Shown one piece after another: positions 56,431 through 64,000 of a stretch of 64,000 nt of DNA (the stretch's first letter is position 1; each line of letters begins with the position of its first letter). The notes under the pieces were generated by a model. The model was not told where the DNA came from and searched no databases. It worked only from the letters and a program-made list of their open reading frames with translations. This stretch comes from Anolis sagrei. Its lineage: Eukaryota > Chordata > Lepidosauria > Squamata > Anolidae. Location of the stretch: NCBI RefSeq assembly GCF_037176765.1, contig NC_090026.1, forward strand, positions 127,738,252-127,802,251. The letters are read 5' to 3'. The position numbers and the translations under genes were made by a program.

Positions 56431-56568
56431 GAGAATGGAGCCTCTACCCAACAGTAGGAAATGAAACTCTCATTTATGGAGATGTTGCCAAAACCACTGA
56501 TCCCTTCCACCATGGATACAAAAAAAAAAGACCAATCTAGAGTTCAAAGAGGCAATGAGTTTGAATAG
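56431..56568. other. Unclassified junction sequence
   Basis: Short stretch between Helitron and CR1 fragment; partly repeated at 58260-58360 (CTTCCCAATAAAAGGAAATG-like phrasing). Confidence 0.3.
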
Positions 56569-56755
56569 TTATAGACTCATAGAGTTGGATCAGAAGTTGG
56601 TCACCTTCATGGACACTTTCCACTGTAACACCTTCTTCTCCACCTTGGCCATCTCCTTCTTGAATTGCTTTGCCCAGAACTGGACACAGTATTATTCCAG
56701 GTGAGGTCTGACCAAAGCGAAATGGAATGGGACCATGAGTTCCCTCAGTCTAGAC

Positions 56756-57810
56756 CAGTGGGTCTCAACCTGTGATCCATGGACCACCAGTGGTCCACAA
56801 GAACTAAAATATGGTCCGCAGCCTCACCATTACCATACTATTGCAATGAGAGTGGACTGGTCTCGCAAAATCCTCTTAAAGTGCCGAGGCTTATTAAATA
56901 TCGTTTTCTGCAGGCGAGCAGATGGCGACTACCAGATGGCCTGTATTCTGTATTAGAAACTAGAGCTGATGTGGTCTCTCCAATGCAATTTTCTGAATCA
57001 GCACCCCAAATAACCAAACCAAATCTAAAGTTGACCAAAAACTGCTTCATAACTCTTTTGGTACTAATATTGGAGAGTGGTGCCTGGTCAAAGAGGTTCC
57101 TGGTCAAAGGGGTCCCTGGTCAAAGTGGTTCCTGGTCAAGTGGTCCTTGGTCAAAGGGGTCGTTTGTCAAAGGGCTCCCTGGTCAAGAGGTCCCTAGTCA
57201 AAGTGGTCCCTGGTCAAGGGAGTTCCTGCTCAAAGTGGTCCCTGGTCAAAGTGGCCCATGGTCAAAGTGGTCCCTGGTCAAAGAGGTCCCTGGTCAAAGT
57301 GGTCCCTGGTCAAAGGGGTCCCTGGTCAAAGTGGTCCCTGGTCAAAGTGGTCCCTGGTCAAAGAGGTCCCTGGTCAAAGTGGCCCATGGTCAAAGGTGCC
57401 CATGGGCAAAGGGGTCTCTGATCAAAGGGGTATTTGGTCAAGTGGTCCCTGTTCAAAGGGCACCCTGGTCAAAGTGGTTCCTGGTCAAAGGGGTCCCTGG
57501 TCAAAGTGGCCCGTGGTCAAAGGCGCCCTTGGTTAAAGGGGTCCCTGGTCAAAGTGGTTCCTGCTCAAGAGGTCCCTGGTCAAAGTGGTCCCTGGTCAAA
57601 GTAGTCCCTGGTCAAAGGGGTCCCTGGTCAACGGGACCCCTGGTCAAAGGGAATCCTGGTCAAAGGGGTCCCTGGTCAAAGTGGTCCCTGGTCAAAGGGG
57701 TCCCTAGTCAAGCAGGTCCTTGATCAAAGGTGTCCTTGGTCAAAGGGACCCGTGGTGAAAGTGGTTGCTGGTCTAGTGGTCCCTTGTCAAAAAAAGGTTG
57801 GGAACCACTG
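56756..57810. mobile_element. hAT element with a 16-bp minisatellite
   Basis: Ends CAGTGGGTCTCAACCTGTGA and the inverse GGTTGGGAACCACTG are of the common vertebrate hAT type. The flanks carry near-matching TCTAGAC. About 700 bp of the interior is minisatellite (next entry). Confidence 0.8.
57088..57790 (+). repeat. Minisatellite, 16-bp unit, over 40 copies
   Basis: The unit is CCCTGGTCAAAGTGGT with G/A/T variants. Sixteen is not a multiple of three, so three units make a 16-residue repeat (SGPWSKWSLVKGVPGQ type) and long frames stay open by chance of composition. Confidence 0.95.
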
Positions 57811-58039
57811 ATCTCTAGACACTCAACTCCAATTAATGCAGCTTAGAATTGCATTGGCTTTTTTCGTTGCTGCAGCACATTGTTAGCTCATGTTTAGCTT
57901 ATGGTCTAGTAAAACTCTTAGATTCCTTTTGCATGGCTGTTTCCAAACCAGGGGTTACTCATCCTATATCTGTGCATATCATTTTTACTGCCTAAGTGTA
58001 GTACTTTACATTCATTGTCTCTCTTCAAACTTTGTTAAA

Positions 58040-58800
58040 AACAGGGATTGGAAGCACTGTCAGAATTACTCAGAAACATGTTTCCAACCTTCAGGAAACC
58101 TACTTGGGGGAAATAATAAGACCAGTGAGAATTTTGTACAATTCCCTCTAGTATTTCTAACTATGATGGGTTGACTTTGCATCTTCTCCAGATGAATGAC
58201 TGGAGAAGGCGGTTTCCTCCTTTCCCCATAGTTTTACCTACTTTCTCGCTGCAGCAGAACATCAATCCAGAGCTTGGGGAATGGAGCCCCTTCCCAATAA
58301 AAGGAAATGTGGGGAATAGGGGCCTTGCCAAAATCCACGCAATGTCCCACCATGGATACAAAGAGCTCCCTTCGGAGTTCAAAGGGGAGAGGAGTTGTAA
58401 TAGTGAGAAAGGAAGGAGAGAAAGAGGAATCCATGGGAAAAGAGGAGGGCCAAGTTGGCATTGTTTTAAAAACTAGGGGTCCCGGGACCTCTGGGGAAAG
58501 GGTCAGCGTTGGAGCAGGAAGCCGGACAATTGCCCAGACCAAAAAGGAAGCAGAGACACGGAAAGAACAAAGCAGTGGAAAGATCTCCGGCAAGCTCTGG
58601 TGGGAAGTGGAAGCCGCCAGTGCTTTGCAGAAGGTAGAGTTTCGGAGAGGAAGGATGCCCCGCCTGGCCCCTGGCTTTTGCAAAACAAGCACATCTGCCC
58701 AGGTGTTGCAACCTAAGCCTGGATGGAGAGCTTCCAAGGTTTCCTCAAGAGGAATGGGAAGCCAAACACCTGTGGGTTGTTGCATCGTTGAGCCAAATAT
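58040..58800. other. Unique island upstream of GJC2
   Basis: About 750 bp without repeat match. SOX-type motifs: TACAAAG (58358 region), AACAATG on the minus strand (58460 region), AACAAAG (58568 region). Long frames on both strands here lack similarity to known proteins. Confidence 0.4.
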
Positions 58801-58821
58801 TTAACACCTGCTGTTATTTGG

Positions 58822-59055
58822 GTTGAGTTTACTGTCTCTACTGCAAAGCCTAGAGAAGGGAATGATGCTGGGGAAAGTGGAAGGAAAAAGGAAGAGGGGC
58901 CGACCAAGGGCAAGATGGATGGATGGCATCCTTGAAGTGACTGGACTGACCTTGAAGGAGCTGGGGGTGGTGACGGCCGACAGGGAGCTCTGGCGTGGGC
59001 TGGTCCATGAGGTCACAAAGAATCGGAGACAACTGAACGAATGAACAACAACTGC
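58822..59055 (+). mobile_element. BovB 3' end
   Basis: Encodes GRPRARWMDGILEVTGLTLK and RELWRGLVHEVTKNRRQLNE, then AACAACAAC. Confidence 0.9.
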
Positions 59056-59069
59056 AGGCCAGAGCTTTG

Positions 59070-59123
59070 GAAATCATAGATTCCTAGAGTTGGAAGAGAC
59101 CCCAAAGATCATCCAGTCCAACC
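59070..59123 (-). mobile_element. CR1 tail fragment
   Basis: CCTAGAGTTGGAAGAGACCC and ATCCAGTCCAAC. Confidence 0.7.
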
Positions 59124-59131
59124 TGTTAGAG

Positions 59132-59478
59132 GAGGGGTCCTCAAACTAAGGCCCGGGGGCCAGATATGGCCCTCCAAGGTCATTTACCCACCCCTCGCTC
59201 AGGGTCAAGCTAAGTCTGAAATGGCTTGAAAGCACACAACAACAACAACAACAACAATCCTATCTCATCAGCCAAAGCAGACCCACACTTCCCACTGAAA
59301 TACTAATAAGCTTATATTTGTTAAAATTCTTCTTCATTTTAATTATTGTATTGTTTTTAAGTGTTTTTTGCACTACAAATACGATATGTGCAGTGTGCAT
59401 AGGAATTCATTCATGTTTTTTCAAATTATAATCTGGCCCTCCAACAGTTTGAGGGATTAAAACGTTTGAGGACCCCTG
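59132..59478 (-). mobile_element. Nonautonomous hAT, sister of 15938-16308
   Basis: Ends GAGGGGTCCTCAAACT and TTTGAGGACCCCTG, with 8-bp duplication TGTTAGAG at 59124-59131 and 59479-59486. Contains an AACAAC run. Confidence 0.9.
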
Positions 59479-59930
59479 TGTTAGAGAATATAGAAAAAAT
59501 CAGTTGGTGAGTGTGTAAACTGAAAAATACAAAGCACAAAGCTGACTGGTTGGGCTATGCCCTGGAAGCTAGCTGAGCCTGGGTGTTTTGGCAACAGTTA
59601 CATATCTACGCCCAACAGTTTGAGGGATTAAAAAATTTGAGGACTCCTGTGTTAGAGAATGTAGAAAACATCAGTTGGTGAGTGTGTAAACTGAAAAATA
59701 CAAAGCACAAAGCTGACTGGTTGGGCTACGCGCTGGAAGCTAGCTGAGCCTGGGTGTTCTGGCAACAGTTACATATCTACGCCCAACAGTTTGAGGGATT
59801 AAAAAGTTTGAGGACCCCTGTGTTAGAGAATGTAGAAAAATCAGTTGGTGAGTGTGTCAACTGAAAAATACCCGGAAAGCTAGCTGAGCCTGGGAATTTT
59901 GGCAACAGTTACATATCTACACTATGCAGC
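59440..59930. repeat. Tandem repeat, about 172-bp unit, three copies
   Basis: CTGTGTTAGAGAAT recurs near 59475, 59647 and 59819. Each unit joins the hAT right terminus (CAGTTTGAGGGATTAAAA) to LTR-like sequence (TCAGTTGGTGAGTGTGT). Confidence 0.9.
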
Positions 59931-59942
59931 TATGCAGGAGCT

Positions 59943-59980
<38 letters not shown>

Positions 59981-60127
59981 GCTTCATGAGCTGCTGGACA
60001 CCTTCCACATGGACACCTATTTGAATCTCTCTCAAAGGACATTGTGTGAGTCAACGCAACTGTTCACATGACTGTTATCTATGTTGCTCTGCATTACAAA
60101 GGGTAAACTCCTTGTTCTTTACTGATC

Positions 60128-60245
60128 ACTATGGCAAGCATCCTCACTACCGCTGAGGATGCTTGCCATAGATGCGGGCAAAACGTCAGGAGAGAATGCC
60201 TCTAGACCATGGCCATATAACCCGAAAAAACCTACAACAACCCAC
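60128..60245. mobile_element. Inverted Penelope-like ends
   Basis: ATGGCAAGCATCCTCACTAC turns into GAGGATGCTTGCCATAGATG; same turn as near 16365. Ends AAAAAACCTACAACAACCCA. Confidence 0.75.
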
Positions 60246-60660
60246 TCTTTACTGATTGTCTGCATGGAATATTTTCTTTCTCTGGCAAGACAGTGTGTGG
60301 ACTGGTAAAAACATGAACTACGCATGATTTCATTCTGCCACACAACCCTCTGCCATGTGGGAAAACACAACCCAATCCCTCCTGACAGATGCCCATCTAG
60401 CCTATGTTGAAAAACCTCAAGCGATGGAGACTCTACCAGACTCCGAGGCAAAAAAGCCACAGAATATTTTCTTTCTCTGGCAAGACAGTGTGTGGACTGA
60501 TAAAAACGTGAACTACGCATGATTTTTATTCTGCCACACAACCTTCTGCCATGTGGGAAAACACAACCTGATCCCTCCTGACAGATGCCCATCTAACCTA
60601 TGTAGAAAAACCTCAAGCGATGGAGACTCCACGAGACTCCGAGGCAAAAAGGCCATGGCT
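60246..60660. repeat. Tandem duplication, 195-bp unit, of CR1-like sequence
   Basis: AGAATATTTTCTTTCTCTGG occurs at about 60266 and 60461; both copies include CCTCCTGACAGATGCCCATC of CR1 type. Confidence 0.8.
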
Positions 60661-60814
60661 TTTGTGACTTAATACCCAGTTGCTGGAGAACGTAAACAAA
60701 AACAATTACTTTCACAGAATCTTAGAATAGAAGAGTACCCTGAAGGCCATTTAGTCCAACCCCTGACCACATGGGAACGCCCCACTAAAGCACTCCTGAA
60801 AGATGCCCATTGCA
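60661..60814. mobile_element. Old CR1-type tail
   Basis: GAATCTTAGAATAGAAGAGT and CCATTTAGTCCAACCCC: diverged CR1 3' end. Confidence 0.5.
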
Positions 60815-61012
60815 GGGTGCATTTATACTGACTTAATGCAGTTTGATACCACTTTCACTGCCTAGTGTTATGCAGTTTTACAAGGTCTTTAGCCTTCTCT
60901 ACGAAAGAGAGCTGGCAGTTTCCCCAATTATGTCTTCCATGATCCATAGCATTGCGGCATGATAGTTAAAGTGGTGTCAAATTGCATTAATTCTATAGTG
61001 AAGATGTACTCT
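60815..61012. mobile_element. Foldback MITE
   Basis: Inverted TGACTTAATGCAGTTTGATA and CAAATTGCATTAATTCTATA. Confidence 0.75.
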
Positions 61013-61199
61013 TGTATTTATTTATGACATTTATATGCCGCCCTTCTCACCCTCAAAGGGACTCAGAGCAGTTTACAAAATATATATATACATACAATAT
61101 ATTATATTATTAGCAAAGTACAATATCAGTACTAAATATTACTATATTGTATTATACCATTATATTGTAATATTATTAGTAATATTACACATTATATAT
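61013..61199. mobile_element. LINE 3' tail fragment
   Basis: CCGCCCTTCTCACCCTCAAA and the AT-rich sequence also seen at 15420-15540. Confidence 0.5.
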
Positions 61200-61738
61200 T
61201 CATTTGTGGAATTAACAGAACTCAAAAACCACTGGGCGAATTGACACCAAATTTGGACACAAAACACCTCACAACCCAATGTATGTCCTTCACTCAAAAA
61301 AAAAATTGGGAGGGGATTGATGTTGTTATTTGGGAGTTGAGTTGCTGGGATTTATAGTTCACCTACAATCAAAGAGCATTCTGAATCCCAGCAACGATGG
61401 AACTGAACCAAACTTGGTACACAGTTCTCCCATGACCAACAGAAAATGCTGGAAGGGTTTGGTGGGCAGTGTCCTTTGGTTTTGGAGTTGTAGTTCACCT
61501 ACATCCAGAGATCACTGGGGACTCAAACAAAGATGGATCTGGACCAAACTCTACACGAATACTCAATATGCCCAAATGTGAACATTGGTGGAGTTTGGGG
61601 AAAGTAGAATCTTGACATTTGGGAGTTGTAGTTGCTGGGATTTATAGTTCACCTACAATCACAGAGCATTCTGAACCCCCGCCAAGGATAGAATTGGGCC
61701 AAACCTCCCACACAGAACCCGTGGCAGGGGACGGCTAG
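61200..61738 (+). mobile_element. Helitron, 5' end eroded
   Basis: Carries ACTCAAAAACCACTGGGCGA and two ~290-bp modules; ends GGCAGGGGACGGCTAG at 61738, with the hairpin half deleted. Confidence 0.75.
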
Positions 61739-61827
61739 TAATTATAATATATTATTAGTATTAGTATTATATTGCATTACATTATTATATTATTAGAAAT
61801 ATTATATGTATATACAATTGAAGGTCT

Positions 61828-61955
61828 TTTAGCCCTCTCTTTTCAAAGAGTGCGCGTGGCTCGCCAAACTACAAATCCCAGGATTCTATAGCATTGAGCC
61901 ATAGCAGCTAAAGTGATGTCAAATTGCATTTATTTCACAGTGCAGATTCATCCTT
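61828..61955. mobile_element. Foldback MITE, half
   Basis: AAACTACAAATCCCAGGATT followed by GTCAAATTGCATTTATTTCA. Confidence 0.65.
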
Positions 61956-62284
61956 AGTCTTTCCCCCATTCCCCCCAAATATGGGCTCCCAAGCTATTAT
62001 AATTAAAGTCATTCCGTGGGTTAAACATTCAGAAGCCTTTTCGTATGGATTGCTGCCACTGCAAATGGGTGAATGCCACAGATAAGGGAGTGAGAACCAC
62101 TTGGTAGTTGGCTCTCCTACCCTGAGAACATCCGCTTGTTTGTATACAGTTATGATATTTGCACTCGTAAGGGTCAGAAAGAGTCTGGTCTCCAAACCTC
62201 GACACTCATGTTAAAACAATTTTTTGCCATTCCTTTTTGTTCCTGCTGTGCTAGAGCCTGGCTGCAGAAAGCTTTGCTATTGTA
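61956..62284. other. Unique sequence
   Basis: No gene or repeat recognised. Confidence 0.4.
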
Positions 62285-63310
62285 CTTTCTACTGGCCGTT
62301 CCCTGCCACGCGTTGCTGTGGCCCAGTGTGTGTATATGTGTTTTGTGTGTGCATACTGTACATGTGTTTATGTGTGTGTATAAGTAAAGGTCAAGGTTGT
62401 TCCCTGACATTAAGTCCAGTCATGTCTGACTCTGGGGTGTAATGCTCATCTCCATTTCTAAGCCGAAGAGCCAGCGTTGTCCATAGACACCTCCAAGGTC
62501 ATGTGGCCGGCATGACTGCATGGAGCGCCATTGGGGGCTCCGTGTGTGTATATATTTGTGTATATATGTATGCTTGTGTATGGGTGTATATACACATTTG
62601 CGTGTAGGTGTGTGTGAGTGTGTGTGTGTATATATATATGTGTGTGTGTGTATTTGTGTGTTTATATGTGTACATGTATATTGTGTATATGCATATTTGT
62701 GTGTATATATGTGTGTGTATGTACGTGTATATGTGTATGTATGTGTGTATATATGTGTTTTGTGTGTACATAACTGTACATGTGTTTATGTGTGTGTATA
62801 TATTTGTGTATATATGTATGTGTATGGGTGTATATAAACATGTGTGTATATTTTTGTGTGTTTATGTGTACATGTATATTGTGTATATGCATATTTGTGT
62901 GTATATATGTGTGCATATGTACGTGTATATGTATATGTGTGTATGTATATGTATGTGTGTATATGTGTTTTGTGTGTGCATACTGTACAAGTGTTTATGT
63001 GTGTGTATATATTTGTGTGTGTATATATTTGTGTATATATGTATGTTTGTGTATGGGTGTATATACACATGTGTGTGTTTATATGTGTACATATATATTG
63101 TGCATATGCATATTTGTGTGTATATATGTGTGTGTATGTACGTGTATTATGTGTATGTATATGTATGTGTGCATATATGTGTATATTGGTGTGTGTTTGT
63201 GAAAATATATACATTGTGTTTGAATGTGTGCATGTGTATATGTATATGAGTGTATGTGTATATGTATATATGGTGTATTTTTTGGGTTTTTAAGTCTGTT
63301 CATCTGGGGT
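62285..63310 (-). mobile_element. Helitron with hugely expanded TG/TATG tract and SINE insertion
   Basis: Starts with the complement of the Helitron end (CCACGCGTTGCTGTGGCCCA); a partial SINE lies at 62388-62540; 62540-63290 is TG/TATG-rich with a sub-period of roughly 200-250 bp (TTTTGTGTGTGCATACTGTA recurs). Open frames on both strands here are compositional. Confidence 0.7.
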
Positions 63311-63341
63311 TTTGTGTGTGTGTGTGTGTGTGTGTGTGTTT

Positions 63342-63560
63342 AGAGACCAGAACGTGGAACAATGGCTTCAAACTACAAGAAAGGAGATTCCACCTGAACA
63401 TGAGGAAGAACTTCCTGACTGTGAGAGCTGTTCAGCAGTGGAACTCTCTGCACTGGAGTGTGGTGGAGGCTCCTTTTATGGTGGCTTTTAAACAGAGGCT
63501 TAATGGCCATCTGTCGGGGGTGCTTCGAATGCAATATTCCTACTCTTGGCAGGGGGTTGG
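63342..63560 (+). mobile_element. CR1 3' part
   Basis: Encodes [20 protein letters not shown] and [17 protein letters not shown], then a short 3' tail. Confidence 0.88.
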
Positions 63561-63789
63561 ACGCTGTTTTAAGCAGTATTCCTTTTTTTGTGGCTGCCAC
63601 AAATTATATTGAATTAGTTGGGACTCTATTAATTGAAAAACTATATCAAAATGCGCTGCGGGATGATGTCCCTCCCGTAAACACAAAGTTTTTGGAGTTT
63701 AGTCAACTTTTTCCATGTTTTTTATTATAGAATCAATTAGGAAATGACATTGATAACCCAGGACCAAAAACTGTGTTTCTTAGTGTAAT
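63561..63789. other. Unclassified sequence
   Basis: No family or exon recognised. Confidence 0.35.
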
Positions 63790-63910
63790 ACCATGGGTCT
63801 ATCCACACTGCAGAATCGAAGCAGTATGACACCACTTTAACCTCCATGACTCATGGCTATGGAATCATGGGATTTGTAGTTCGGTACGACACTAGCACCC
63901 TTTGGCAGAA
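63790..63910. mobile_element. Foldback MITE, left half
   Basis: TCCACACTGCAGAATCGAAG and GGCTATGGAATCATGGGATT. Confidence 0.65.
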
Positions 63911-63924
63911 AAGTAGAAAGACAA

Positions 63925-64000
63925 GATAAGAGCTCTTTCTCCCACAGATATATAAACCCCATTTTCCTAGTTTCCAACAGACCTCACAATCTCTGAGGAT
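63925..64000 (+). mobile_element. Penelope-like fragment at the right edge
   Basis: CACAGATATATAAACCCC and CCAACAGACCTCACAATCTC match the family; runs off the window. Confidence 0.65.

Larger units (their letters stand above)
56570..58030 (-). mobile_element. CR1 fragment interrupted by a hAT
   Basis: CR1-like 56570-56755 and 57811-58030 are continuous with each other when the hAT (56756-57810) is removed: CAGTCTAGAC on the left and TCTCTAGACACTC on the right. Confidence 0.75.
59124..60125 (+). mobile_element. Solo LTR-like fossil with hAT inserted and 5' part tripled
   Basis: The fossil begins TGTTAGAGAAT; the hAT at 59132-59478 sits in its first bases. The 5' part, with the hAT right end, is present three times in tandem to about 59930. 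A GA run lies at 59944-59974. Related to 51978-52314. No coding part; broken. Confidence 0.55.

Noticed and set aside
56779-57723. 314-codon frame with a 16-residue repeat
   Set aside because: It is explained fully by a 16-bp minisatellite within a hAT element.
58171-58804. Protein-coding gene in the 58-kb unique island
   Set aside because: Frames of 101-183 codons exist on both strands but show no domain, Kozak start or splice logic; regulatory DNA is as likely.
62520-63303. Several Cys/Val/Tyr- or Thr/His-rich frames on both strands
   Set aside because: TG/TATG microsatellite translation; no conserved motif.

Overview
The window is vertebrate nuclear DNA, almost certainly from a squamate and most likely an iguanian lizard. 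The evidence is spliced vertebrate genes in a dense and varied set of elements: CR1, L2 and BovB LINEs, an I/Vingi-like LINE, Penelope-like elements, tRNA-derived SINEs of the Sauria type, many short hAT elements including a SPIN/OposCharlie-like copy, Helitrons ending in a hairpin plus CTAG, and foldback MITEs. The species call is inference from this repeat mix.

Three genes are recognisable, all on the minus strand and in the same direction. GJC2 (connexin 47) is a single complete coding exon at 35874-37130. IBA57 (mitochondrial Fe-S cluster assembly factor) is complete in three coding exons between 23430 and 17532, with a CpG-rich promoter carrying an NRF-1 type site. A MEIOC-family gene fills the left end: three firmly supported exons (4580-4746, 3190-3291 and a giant exon from 1666 running off the left edge) and three tentative upstream exons (6501-6626, 10541-10663, and a short CpG-island first exon at 13528-13557). 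GJC2 then IBA57 is the order I recall for human 1q42. A MEIOC relative beside them is notable because human MEIOC lies near GJC1 on 17q21, the 2R-paralogous region. The gene here is therefore probably a MEIOC ohnolog.

Layout: 1-13.6 kb MEIOC-like gene with introns full of CR1, I-like LINE, SINE, Helitron and AT-rich satellite; 13.5-13.9 kb CpG island with a perfect 65-bp inverted repeat; 14-17.4 kb Helitron, Penelope/hAT and MITE copies; 17.5-23.6 kb IBA57; 23.7-24.8 kb CR1-derived minisatellite; 25-31.4 kb LINE, SINE and a Penelope-derived inverted/tandem block; 32.4-34.7 kb a 284-bp satellite; 35.3-37.2 kb GJC2; 37.3-64 kb upstream of GJC2, nearly all repeats (SPIN-like hAT, an RT-motif VNTR, BovB, a pyrimidine-tract hAT, a MITE-derived satellite, Penelope, CR1, L2, LTR fossils, a 16-bp minisatellite hAT, Helitrons, a TG-rich tract) with a few unique islands that may hold GJC2 regulatory DNA.

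The genes do not form a pathway: a gap-junction channel, a mitochondrial Fe-S factor and a meiotic RNA regulator share only ancestral linkage. No prokaryotic operon, CRISPR array, rRNA or true tRNA gene is present. Sequence-level novelty lies in tandem arrays built from transposon pieces, and in the duplicated promoter palindrome.
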